From: Gammaproteobacteria bacterium
GTDB taxonomy: Bacteria; Pseudomonadota; Gammaproteobacteria; Steroidobacterales; Woeseiaceae
DNA: 64,000 nucleotides
Reading direction: 5' to 3'
Assembly: GCA_024640305.1 (NCBI GenBank)
Contig: JAHEFG010000045.1
Location: 50,748 to 114,747 of the forward strand
Shown here piece by piece: positions 49,166-57,845 of the stretch (positions are counted from its first letter, which is position 1; each line of letters begins with the position of its first letter). Made by a program: the position numbers and the translations under genes. The notes beneath the pieces are model-generated. The model searched no databases, was not told the DNA's origin, and saw only the letters and a list, made by a program, of their open reading frames with translations.

Positions 49166-49915
49166 TCAGCTACTGCTGCGACCGCCGTCAACCGTGATTC
49201 CCGTACCGCTGACAAAAACTGCATCGTCACTGGCAAGGAAAAGCACCACTTTGGCTATATCGACCGGCTCGCCAAGACGCTTGGCCGCCGAGTTAGCTAT
49301 GCAAAAATCACGTAGCGCCATATTCTTCTTGAATACCGCACGGCTTGTTGCCGTCATTACCGCGCCTGGTTGAACGTAGTTTGCAGTAATTCCGAATTCT
49401 GCCGTTTCAACGCCCAGTGCACGCGTTAATGCCGCAAGGTCGTTTGTGGACCTGGCAAACCCCTCAGATGCCTCGGCGGAAAATACGCTGCGCAAAAAAC
49501 CTATATTGATAATTCGCCCGGCCGGACTCTTTTTTACATGTGGCAACGCAGAGCGGCACAGCGACATAATCAAGTCCGCTCTCGACTGCAGCAAAGTTTT
49601 GAGTTGCGGGTCGTCGTTTTTCAGCGGCGCATCAGGCTGCAGCGGAAAATCGTTGATCAAAATATCCAAACCGCCGAGACGTTCTATCGTCTCCTCAATG
49701 AGAGCCGGCATTCGGGTTGCATCGGTCAGTTTTGTCGAATAACCGTCTATTCCCTTAACGGCCTTGAAGTGCTGCTCGGCGCCGCTATCCGGCGTATCGA
49801 CGGCGAGAACCGTTGCACCATGTTTAACAAGCGTCCGCGAAACCGCCTCACCGATTCCGCTCGAGCCGCTCGTTACCAAAGCCTTCAGACCATAAAGACG
49901 AAGGGGATCACCCAT
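49166..49915 (-). CDS. SDR-family protein with degenerate catalytic site
   Basis: 249 residues with an intact Rossmann start (TSGSSGIGEAVS) and the SDR C-terminal motif (GITVDGGRSSS). The active-site residues are not the usual ones: the YxxxK segment reads FARST, the NNAG element reads INDFPL, and the catalytic serine position lies in NIGFLRS. It probably still binds a dinucleotide but may not be an ordinary dehydrogenase. RBS GGAGA upstream of ATG. Flanked by an acyl-CoA ligase and a thioesterase, so an acyl-CoA related or regulatory role is possible. Confidence 0.82.
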   Translation of the reverse strand: MGDPLRLYGLKALVTSGSSGIGEAVSRTLVKHGATVLAVDTPDSGAEQHFKAVKGIDGYSTKLTDATRMPALIEETIERLGGLDILINDFPLQPDAPLKNDDPQLKTLLQSRADLIMSLCRSALPHVKKSPAGRIINIGFLRSVFSAEASEGFARSTNDLAALTRALGVETAEFGITANYVQPGAVMTATSRAVFKKNMALRDFCIANSAAKRLGEPVDIAKVVLFLASDDAVFVSGTGITVDGGRSSS

Positions 49916-49949
49916 GTTTTCTCCATAATTGAAATATTACTGCACGCTG

Positions 49950-51581
49950 TCATTCGGGGAACTGATAGTCGGCGAATTGCTTACGCAATTCAATTTTCTT
50001 GATCTTGCCTGTTGCGGTGTGCGGCAATTCGTCCAAAAATATCACGTCATTCGGCACACACCAGTCAGCCACCTTACCGCCGTACCAGGCCAGTAGCTCG
50101 TCGCGCGTCACATCCTGCCCTTCTGCTTTGACGACGACAAGTAGCGGCCTCTCAGTCCACTTCGGGTGCGGGAGGCCAATAACGCCCGCCTCGCCTACCG
50201 CCGGATGATCCATCGCCACATTCTCAAGTTCGATCGAACTTATCCACTCGCCACCCGACTTAATGACGTCCTTCGTTCGGTCGGTTATCGCCATATAGCC
50301 GTTGCGGTCGATCGTCGCAACATCGCCCGTATCAAACCATCCGTCCCCGGTGTGCGTGCCTGCGGCGCCATCGAGTTTGAAATAGTCGCTGCATACCCAC
50401 GGGCCCCGAACCTGCAACGCGCCATATTCGACGCCATCCCACTGCACCTCCACCCCTTCATCATCCACGATGCGCATGTCGCAACCAAACAGAGCGCGTC
50501 CAGCCTTTGTCGCGAGATCCAGGCGCTCATCAGGGGAAAGATCTTCAAGGCCTGCTTTGATGGAATTGCACGCGCCCAAAGGGCTCGTCTCGGTCATGCC
50601 CCAGCCTTGGCGCAGTTCGACATCGTGTTTGTCTCTGAATTCTTCGATCATAGAGCGTGGCACAGCAGCACCGCCCACAAGAGACTGCTGCAATTTATCG
50701 AGACGCTTGCCGGCCTGGGCGGTGTATTGCAACAGTGCGAGCCACACTGTCGGGACACCAAGTGCCTTGGTCACATCTTCGGAATCGAGCAACTCGAATA
50801 ATGCTTCTCCATCGCCCATCTTCGGCCCTGGAAACACAATCTTGGCACCGGTCATCAGCGTGGAATAGGGGATGCCCCACGCATTAACGTGGAAAAGCGG
50901 CACAACAGGAAGCACGGTATCGCGACTGGAAAGATCCATGACGTCCGGCGCTACAGCGGCATAAGCGTGAAGAATGGTCGAGCGATGATCGTACAACACG
51001 CCCTTGGGGTTGCCTGTCGTGCCGGATGTATAACAAAGCGCCGAAGCGGAGCGCTCGTCGAATTCCGGCCATGCAAAGTCGGCTGCTTCGGCACCAATCA
51101 GGGTTTCGTAACAAAGCACGTTGTTAAGTGACGTCTCTGGCATATGTGCTTCATCCGTCATGACGATAAAACCCTCAACGTTCGCGATATGCTCGCCGAG
51201 TGCCTCCAATAGAGGCACGAACATCACATCGGTGAGAATCCACCGGTCTTCGGCATGGTTGATGATGTACGTCAGTTGCTCAGGAAACAGGCGCGGGTTG
51301 ATGGTATGGCAGACGAATCCGGAGCCACTGATCCCGTAGTACGCCTCGAGATGTCGGTAATCGTTCCATGCCAATGTGGCGATGCGGTCACCATGGGCAA
51401 GGCCCAGTTTAGCGAGAGCATTTGCAAGCTGTTTGGCCCGCCCGATGCACTCGCGAAAGGTGTAGCGATGCCTGGGGTTGTCGGCGGTTACTGAGACGAT
51501 TTCGCGGTCGCCATGATTCTTTCGCGCATGCTCCGCAATTGACGAAATCAGCAACGGCGTTTCCATCATCAGACCCTGCAT
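49950..51581 (-). CDS. Fatty-acid-CoA ligase, AlkK type
   Basis: A 543-residue adenylate-forming enzyme. The P-loop is CYTSGTTGNPKGV, the A5 motif is WGMTETSP, the adenylate site is DGWFDTGDVA and the hinge/A8 region is TDRTKDVIKSGGEWI. The start MQGLMMETPLLISSIAEHARKNHG, plus NDYRHLEAYYGISG and CHTINPRLF, resemble medium-chain AlkK of Pseudomonas. It activates fatty acids for beta-oxidation or other use. ATG 51581 is used, with GGAGA upstream. First gene of the minus-strand set, divergent from the TonB receptor. Confidence 0.9.
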   Translation of the reverse strand: MQGLMMETPLLISSIAEHARKNHGDREIVSVTADNPRHRYTFRECIGRAKQLANALAKLGLAHGDRIATLAWNDYRHLEAYYGISGSGFVCHTINPRLFPEQLTYIINHAEDRWILTDVMFVPLLEALGEHIANVEGFIVMTDEAHMPETSLNNVLCYETLIGAEAADFAWPEFDERSASALCYTSGTTGNPKGVLYDHRSTILHAYAAVAPDVMDLSSRDTVLPVVPLFHVNAWGIPYSTLMTGAKIVFPGPKMGDGEALFELLDSEDVTKALGVPTVWLALLQYTAQAGKRLDKLQQSLVGGAAVPRSMIEEFRDKHDVELRQGWGMTETSPLGACNSIKAGLEDLSPDERLDLATKAGRALFGCDMRIVDDEGVEVQWDGVEYGALQVRGPWVCSDYFKLDGAAGTHTGDGWFDTGDVATIDRNGYMAITDRTKDVIKSGGEWISSIELENVAMDHPAVGEAGVIGLPHPKWTERPLLVVVKAEGQDVTRDELLAWYGGKVADWCVPNDVIFLDELPHTATGKIKKIELRKQFADYQFPE

Positions 51582-51696
51582 CGTGTTCTTCTCCCCGGAC
51601 TTGACTGGTGCGGCCAATTTAACAGAAAACCAGCTTTGATCCAGAACCTTTCCAAAACGACCTAATGCGCTGATTTATAGGCAATACGTGGTATCC

Positions 51697-51723
51697 TTGC
51701 GGCAATAATTCAGGCCTCATAAT
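51697..51723 (+). promoter_or_regulatory. Candidate promoter of the TonB receptor gene
   Basis: TTGCGG (51697-51702), a 15-bp spacer and CATAAT (51718-51723). The start point would be near 51730, just before a run of nine G's, leaving a leader of only ~15 nt. Confidence 0.4.
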
Positions 51724-51731
51724 CGTTGATC

Positions 51732-51740
51732 GGGGGGGGG
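51732..51740 (+). repeat. Nine-G homopolymer in the leader of the TonB receptor
   Basis: A run of nine G's followed by ACCC and the ATG. It occupies the Shine-Dalgarno position. Runs of this length are prone to slipped-strand changes, so the receptor's expression could vary between cells. Confidence 0.85.
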
Positions 51741-51744
51741 ACCC

Positions 51745-54456
51745 ATGACAATTAACTCACAAACAACTGATAAATGCGTAACACGTATAGGCGCAGCTCT
51801 CATAGCTGTCGCCACTGGTTTCATTTTCAGCATGCCCGCCAATGCTCAGGACGACAGCATCTTCGAGGAAATTGTCGTGACCGTGCAAAGGCGTGAGCAG
51901 AATATCATGGACGTTCCAGTGGCGGTCAGCGCGTTAACAGGTGCGCAGCTTACTGAGGCCGGCATTAAAGATATGTTCGACATGCAGCAGAATGTGCCCG
52001 GACTAATCGTCGGTCAGAGCCAAACTGCCACTACTACGAACTTCTCCATTCGTGGTATCGGCAGCACATCGAACAACTTCGGCGTGGAGTCTTCTGTCGG
52101 CTTGTACGTCGATGGCATATATCGATCACGGCAAAGCTCGATGATCAACGACCTGGTTGACGTTGAATCGGTAGAAGTGTTGCGTGGTCCGCAAGGCACA
52201 TTGTTTGGCAAAAATACGGCGGCAGGTGCAATTAGTGTGCGCAGCGTGCGGCCAAGTCAGGACCGTGACGCATTTGTCGACGTTACCGTTGGTGATCTTG
52301 ACCTTGTGAAGGTCAGCGCCGCCATGAACATCCCCGTTAACGATAACGTTGCGTTCCGTGGCACGGTTTTTTCATCTAAACGTGACGGCTACGTCGATGA
52401 CGTTGCTTTTGGTGAAGACGTACACAATGACCGCGATCGTTTCGGTGTAAGACTTCAACTTGCATTCAACGAACCATCTGATGACTTCAACATGCGCATC
52501 ATCGCCGACCACGCAGAGATTGATGAGATTTGTTGCGTAGGCATTACAAGAGTCGACAGCCTGTTCTACAAAGGAAGCCTCGCTAACCCGGCGACGATCT
52601 CACCGGGTTCAGATGCTGTGAATGTCGGTCTGGGCGGTACGGTTTTTGCGATGTACAACTATCCGCAACCGTTGCTGGATAGTCTTGCTGGTCTGCCCGG
52701 AACGGTCGTACCAGGAGGCGACTTTGGTAACTACATTACGGGCGTCACCCAGTTGCCGGTCTCCACAAATGAAGACACCGGCTTGTCGCTTGAGATCAAC
52801 AAGTCGCTTGAGAACGGCATATCATTTAAGTCTGTAACTGCGCTTCGGACTTTCGAGACTTATGATTCAGTTGATATCGATTTCTCCGATGTAGATATGC
52901 TTCATCGTGTAAATACCGGAGAGCAATCTTCACTGTCGCAAGAGTTCCAGTTCAGTGGTGAATTCGGTAGTGGCAGCACCTGGGTGGCTGGCGCTTATTA
53001 CTTCGGCCAAAGCCTGGACAGCACGACACTCACAAGTGCCGGACCATTGTTCAACAGTTACGTAAGCACGTTGCAACCATCTCTGGCGGATGTAGTCGCC
53101 AACGTGGATGCTCTGGATGCGGGTCTCGAGCTGGCTGGACTAGGTGGCCTGCTGAACCCCGCCACATTGCCGTTTCCTCCGGGAGCGAACGCGTTCGACG
53201 ACGTCAAACAGGATCACTCGGGCTATGCCGTTTTCGGACAGGTAGATTATTCGATAAGCGAAAAGTTTACCCTGTCGCTCGGTGGGCGTTACACGGATGA
53301 GACCAAAGACATAGACGCGACCTACACGCAGACTGCCAATGGCCCGCAACCTGACATTCGACCTTGTGCTCCTGATCCCGCGGATCCGACTGGCACCAGC
53401 TTCCTGGGTGGTGCAATCTGTGTTGCATTGAGCGAGGCAGGGGCGTTCCTGCAGACCGGTGGTGCGTTTGGCAGCCTGGATGGAGTTATCGCCGGAGATC
53501 TTGCCCCGGTAACCGAACCCAACGTTGCCTGGGGTTCTTACCTGTTTGACCCGTTCGCGCCGCGTTCGAATGTCAGAGACACGTTGAGTGATGATCAGGT
53601 TACTGGCACGGTCAAGTTAACGTTTTTCCCGTCAGACTCTACGATGGTCTATGCCTCCTACTCGACTGGCTTCAAAGCCGGCGGCACAAATACCGACCGC
53701 ATAAACCCGGCCTTCGATCAAATTTTCGCTGCTGAAACATCCGCGTCGACAGAGCTTGGCCTTAAGGGACGATACGGCCCGGTACAGGTTGTCGCATCGA
53801 TCTACCAGACCGACTTCGAAGACTTCCAGGCTAACTCGTTTACCGGTACAGGCTTTAACTTGCAGAACGCAGGTGACCTCACTATTGAGGGTGTCGAACT
53901 AGAGCTGCTTTGGCATCCAACTGACTCGACGGAAATTCAGGCTTTTTACGCCCACAATTCAGGGAAGTTCAACTCCTTTGAAGCTGCCACCGCCTGGGAT
54001 TCCTGGGTACGGCAAATCGGTGTTTGGCAGGGTCAGGGTGATCCTGGTTGTGACGGACCGGTTGACCCGAGCAACCTGCCCTCCAGTTGCGCACGTACCG
54101 GCGAAAAAATCCCCTATAACCCAGAGGATCGTGCATTCGTCGCATTTACGCAGACTTTCGACTTGAGCAGTGCTACTTCTGCATTTGTGCGGCTCGAATA
54201 CACCTACGCATCTGAGCAAACCACTGATGGTGACAACGATCCATTGACGCTTCAGGACACTGTTCAAATGGTTAACGCCAGGTTCGGATTCAACTTCGAC
54301 AATATTAACTCCAGCCTGACGCTCTGGGGCCGAAACATTACGGATGAGCGCTGGTATCACGGTTCGTTCGATGTCCCGGTGGCCGAAGACAAGATGTTGT
54401 CCTATCCAGCGGAACCCGCAACATTTGGTCTTACGTTCCGCAAGAGTTTCGACTAA
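51745..54456 (+). CDS. TonB-dependent outer-membrane receptor
   Basis: A 903-residue receptor with a signal peptide (cleavage after ANA, residue ~34), TonB-box-like segment EEIVVTVQRRE, plug domain (DVPVAVSALTG, FSIRGIGSTS, LRGPQGTLFGKNTAAGAI) and a C-terminal beta-barrel ending in aromatic-rich TFGLTFRKSFD. Substrate is unknown. Plug motifs of this kind are common in large receptor families of marine gammaproteobacteria that take up sugars, peptides or lipids. No FecR/FecI pair is next to it. It is followed by a strong terminator and then an M49-like peptidase. Confidence 0.92.
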   Translation: MTINSQTTDKCVTRIGAALIAVATGFIFSMPANAQDDSIFEEIVVTVQRREQNIMDVPVAVSALTGAQLTEAGIKDMFDMQQNVPGLIVGQSQTATTTNFSIRGIGSTSNNFGVESSVGLYVDGIYRSRQSSMINDLVDVESVEVLRGPQGTLFGKNTAAGAISVRSVRPSQDRDAFVDVTVGDLDLVKVSAAMNIPVNDNVAFRGTVFSSKRDGYVDDVAFGEDVHNDRDRFGVRLQLAFNEPSDDFNMRIIADHAEIDEICCVGITRVDSLFYKGSLANPATISPGSDAVNVGLGGTVFAMYNYPQPLLDSLAGLPGTVVPGGDFGNYITGVTQLPVSTNEDTGLSLEINKSLENGISFKSVTALRTFETYDSVDIDFSDVDMLHRVNTGEQSSLSQEFQFSGEFGSGSTWVAGAYYFGQSLDSTTLTSAGPLFNSYVSTLQPSLADVVANVDALDAGLELAGLGGLLNPATLPFPPGANAFDDVKQDHSGYAVFGQVDYSISEKFTLSLGGRYTDETKDIDATYTQTANGPQPDIRPCAPDPADPTGTSFLGGAICVALSEAGAFLQTGGAFGSLDGVIAGDLAPVTEPNVAWGSYLFDPFAPRSNVRDTLSDDQVTGTVKLTFFPSDSTMVYASYSTGFKAGGTNTDRINPAFDQIFAAETSASTELGLKGRYGPVQVVASIYQTDFEDFQANSFTGTGFNLQNAGDLTIEGVELELLWHPTDSTEIQAFYAHNSGKFNSFEAATAWDSWVRQIGVWQGQGDPGCDGPVDPSNLPSSCARTGEKIPYNPEDRAFVAFTQTFDLSSATSAFVRLEYTYASEQTTDGDNDPLTLQDTVQMVNARFGFNFDNINSSLTLWGRNITDERWYHGSFDVPVAEDKMLSYPAEPATFGLTFRKSFD

Positions 54457-54470
54457 CGCAACAAGCTGTC

Positions 54471-54507
54471 AGAGGCGGCAGACACTCGTCTGCCGCCTCT
54501 TTTTTTT
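54471..54507 (+). terminator. Strong intrinsic terminator after the TonB receptor
   Basis: AGAGGCGGCAGAC and GTCTGCCGCCTCT form a perfect 13-bp stem with a 4-nt loop (ACTC), and the RNA ends in a U-run of eight. The run stops only 13 nt before the start codon of the following gene. Confidence 0.92.
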
Positions 54508-54519
54508 AGGGTGACTCGA

Positions 54520-56298
54520 ATGCGTATATTAATCGCGGCGATCCTTATCGCGTTCCTCACGGCAGTGGCCGCTGCCGATCTTCCGCCTGGCTATTGGCCA
54601 ATCGAGAAATCTCAGCCAATCCTGGATAAAACCATGAGGCTTGAGCTCGATCCCGACCTGAGCCATCTGACAGAGGCCGAATCGCGCGCTGTCAACGAAT
54701 TATTGGCGGCCGGTGCTGTTATTCATGAGCTGTATGAGAAGCAACGACACGAACAGGCGTACGCTGCCAAGCTCGCACTCGTTGAACTCCATGAGAAGAG
54801 CGGCGAAACAGTTGCCACCCAGAACCTGCTGGATCTTTTTTACCTGTCCAAAGGGCCGATAGCGACAACGCTGGACAATCAACGACTGGCATTTGTTCCG
54901 GTCGACAAAGAGAACCTGGGCAAGAACATCTACCCCGCCGGTCTTCAGCGTGACGAGATTGACGCATATCTGGCCGCACACCCGACACAAGTAAGAGAAT
55001 TACTCAGTCTGCGCAGTGTGGTGCGACGCGCGAGCGCAGAAAATATCGCTGCCGATCTTGCCAGGCTTGACAACTTTCCCGAGATCGATGCACTGCATAT
55101 TGGTTTGCGTGCCCGGATTGAGGGCACCAGTAAAGATAGCAGCGCTTTTTATGCCATTCCCTATGCGCTCGCATACGCCGGGGAATTGCGGCAAGTGCGC
55201 GAGCATCTGAATGCCGCCGCAGACCATATCGCGGCGGAAACGCCAGATTTTGCGGCGTATTTAAGAAATCGCGGGCGGGATCTTCTGAGTGGCGACTACG
55301 AGTCCGGAGACGCTTCCTGGGTAACTGGCGACTTCGGCAACCTGAATATTCAAATTGGTAGTTACGAGACATACGACGATAGTCTGCTCGGCGTCAAGGC
55401 AACTTACGCCACAAGCATCCTTGCACGAGATGAAGAAAAGAGCCGCTCCCTGATTGATGCACTTGGTGGCCTTCAGGCGATCGAAGACTCTTTGCCCTAC
55501 GACCATGCCAGGCAAGTGAGTTCGAGAATACCAGTCGGCGTGTACAACATAATTGCCGACTTCGGCCAGTCCCGAGGTGCAAACACGGCCACGATACTGC
55601 CGAATAATGCCGACTTCACGCGCAAATATGGCAGAACCATTCTTTTGCGCTACAACATCATGGCCAACCCGGCGATATTCGCAAACAGAAAGAAAAGTTT
55701 TGATGCTGTTGTCGATCCTTGTTGCAATGACCATCTGACGTCTGAAGGCGGCTTCAACCGCACTCTCTGGCATGAGGTCGGGCACTACCTCGGTGTTGCG
55801 AAAACCGCTGACGGGCGAAATCTTGATGAGGCACTTGCGGATACCGCCGATCTATTAGAGGAAATGAAATCGGACCTGGTCTCACTGTATGCGATCCCGG
55901 CACTTCGATCATCGGGATTTCACGATGACGACACAGCTCGTGCACATTATGCCGACGGCATCAGACGGACATTGCAGTCCGTCAAACCTCGTCCGTCACA
56001 GGCGTATCAGACGATGCAACTCATGCAATTCAATTTCTACATGGAATACGGCTTGCTCGAACCAGGTACAGAATCTGGATTGATCGTAATTAACTACGAC
56101 AAGTACCATGAAACGGTCACGCAATTGCTACGCAGTGTTTTGCAGATTCAACGCGCTGGCGACTATAAAAAAGCCAAGGAATTCGTAGCACGCTGGAGCT
56201 ATTGGGACGACAAGGTACATGGTGAAATTGCCGAACGCATAAAAGACGCAGGTGGCTATCGCCGTACGCTAATTCGCTACAGTGCACTGAACGACTGA
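54520..56298 (+). CDS. Exported M49-like (dipeptidyl-peptidase III-related) metallopeptidase
   Basis: 592 residues with a signal peptide (MRILIAAILIAFLTAVAA). It has the conserved stretch QIGSYETYDDSLLGVKATY and a zinc motif HEVGH (418-422) instead of the usual HEXXGH hexapeptide. A second motif EEMKSD (447-452) matches the EECRAD element that gives the third ligand. Dipeptidyl-peptidase III removes N-terminal dipeptides. A pentapeptide HEXXH form is known in some bacterial members. ATG 54520 is preferred with SD AGGGTG; a GTG at 54511 is possible. It comes right behind the receptor's terminator. Confidence 0.78.
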   Translation: MRILIAAILIAFLTAVAAADLPPGYWPIEKSQPILDKTMRLELDPDLSHLTEAESRAVNELLAAGAVIHELYEKQRHEQAYAAKLALVELHEKSGETVATQNLLDLFYLSKGPIATTLDNQRLAFVPVDKENLGKNIYPAGLQRDEIDAYLAAHPTQVRELLSLRSVVRRASAENIAADLARLDNFPEIDALHIGLRARIEGTSKDSSAFYAIPYALAYAGELRQVREHLNAAADHIAAETPDFAAYLRNRGRDLLSGDYESGDASWVTGDFGNLNIQIGSYETYDDSLLGVKATYATSILARDEEKSRSLIDALGGLQAIEDSLPYDHARQVSSRIPVGVYNIIADFGQSRGANTATILPNNADFTRKYGRTILLRYNIMANPAIFANRKKSFDAVVDPCCNDHLTSEGGFNRTLWHEVGHYLGVAKTADGRNLDEALADTADLLEEMKSDLVSLYAIPALRSSGFHDDDTARAHYADGIRRTLQSVKPRPSQAYQTMQLMQFNFYMEYGLLEPGTESGLIVINYDKYHETVTQLLRSVLQIQRAGDYKKAKEFVARWSYWDDKVHGEIAERIKDAGGYRRTLIRYSALND

Positions 56299-56327
56299 AG
56301 AGCCGAAAACATCAAGAGACTTTCGCT

Positions 56328-57827
56328 ATGAATCGACTTTACTCCAATATTCTCGAAACGATTGGCAACACACCGATCGTTCGTCTCAACAAATTAGGCC
56401 CTAAAGACGTAAATATATACGTCAAGATTGAGTCGTTTAACCCGATGGGGTCGGTTAAAGATCGCCTGGCCCTTGGTGTTATCGAAGACGCAGAAAAGAC
56501 CGGGACGCTCAAGCCCGGGCAGACAGTCATTGAAGCAACGAGTGGTAATACCGGTATAGGTCTCGCAATGGTCTGCGCTCAGAAAGGCTATCCGTTGGTT
56601 GTGACGATGGCCGAGAGTTTTAGCCTCGAGCGCCGCAGGATGATGCGTTTTCTCGGTGCCAAAGTGATTTTGACGCCCGCTGCGCTGAAGGGCAGCGGTA
56701 TGTTGGCCAAAGCCGTCGAGCTCGCGAAAGAGCACGACTGGTTTCTTGTGCGCCAATTTGAGAACGAGGCCAACGCCGACGCGCACTCTCGCACTACTGC
56801 TCCGGAAATTCTGGAAGCTTTCGCCGACGAAGGCCTCGACTACTGGGTCAGCGGCTTTGGCACTGGTGGCACGCTTAAGGGCGTCTCACGAGTTCTAAAA
56901 GAAAAGAGCCCAAAGACAAAGATCATCGTGTGTGAACCAGACAATGTTCCTATCCTGGGCAGCGGCATCCCTCAAAAACGCGAGCCAGACGGTTCGATCG
57001 TCGAAAGCCACCCGATGTTTCGCCCGCACTTGATGCAAGGCTGGAGCCCGGACTTCATTCCAAAACTCGCCGAGGATGTTGTCGCGGCAAAGTTTATCGA
57101 TGAAATCGTACCAATCCAGGGCGACGATGCACTGCAGCTCGCAAAATCCCTGGCTCGTCAAGAAGGAATATTCGTTGGCATTTCGGCAGGCGCAACACTG
57201 GCAGGAGCACTGGCCGTTGCCGAGAGGGCGAAGCCCGGATCGAACGTACTTTGCATGTTGCCTGACACTGGTGAGCGCTATTTGAGTACGCCATTGTTTG
57301 ATGGTATTTCAGAAGACATGAGCGACGAAGAAACTGAAATTTCGCGTTCAACACCCAATTTTCACTTTCACTCAGCTTCAGCACCAGCACCAGCACCTGC
57401 AGATGATGAAGATGAGCCGAGCGCTGCTGCGCCACCTGAAGCATTGGAATTCCTCGATCAGGCAACACATGACCCCGAAAACCCGGTCGTTTTATTCGCG
57501 CTCGAGTGGTGCGAATTCTGCTGGTCGGTCAGAAAGATGTTTGCCGAGTACGAAATTCCCTATCGGTCGATCGATCTGGATTCCGTCGCTTATCAGGACG
57601 ACAACCAGGGTGGCAAAATTCGTAAGGCGATAGAACAACGCACCGGGCTGAAGACAATTCCACAGATCTACGTCGGCGGAAAGCACGTCGGCGGCGCATC
57701 GGAGACATTCGATGCCTGCCGAGATGGCAGTCTGGCCAAAATGCTCGAGGAGAATAACGTCAGCTGGAACCGTTCGGTGGATACCGATCCGTATTCGTTC
57801 TTGCCGGGCTGGCTGCACAAGCGCTGA
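56328..57827 (+). CDS. Cysteine synthase-type PLP enzyme fused to a glutaredoxin domain
   Basis: 499 residues. Residues 1-~330 are a fold-type II PLP enzyme of the cysteine synthase/cystathionine beta-synthase group: Lys44 (GSVKDR), TSGNTG (71-76), GTGGT (178-182) and SAG (287-289). The usual GIGAGFIP loop is replaced by GWSPDFIP, which hints at an altered acyl-serine substrate. A Pro/Ala/Asp linker (~350-370) leads to a glutaredoxin domain with CEFC (395-398), TIPQIYVGGKHVGG (443-456). The glutaredoxin could supply reduced sulfur or protect a thiol. Starts 29 bp after the peptidase gene. Confidence 0.85.
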   Translation: MNRLYSNILETIGNTPIVRLNKLGPKDVNIYVKIESFNPMGSVKDRLALGVIEDAEKTGTLKPGQTVIEATSGNTGIGLAMVCAQKGYPLVVTMAESFSLERRRMMRFLGAKVILTPAALKGSGMLAKAVELAKEHDWFLVRQFENEANADAHSRTTAPEILEAFADEGLDYWVSGFGTGGTLKGVSRVLKEKSPKTKIIVCEPDNVPILGSGIPQKREPDGSIVESHPMFRPHLMQGWSPDFIPKLAEDVVAAKFIDEIVPIQGDDALQLAKSLARQEGIFVGISAGATLAGALAVAERAKPGSNVLCMLPDTGERYLSTPLFDGISEDMSDEETEISRSTPNFHFHSASAPAPAPADDEDEPSAAAPPEALEFLDQATHDPENPVVLFALEWCEFCWSVRKMFAEYEIPYRSIDLDSVAYQDDNQGGKIRKAIEQRTGLKTIPQIYVGGKHVGGASETFDACRDGSLAKMLEENNVSWNRSVDTDPYSFLPGWLHKR

Positions 57828-57845
57828 GCCGGCAGAAGCCGCTCG

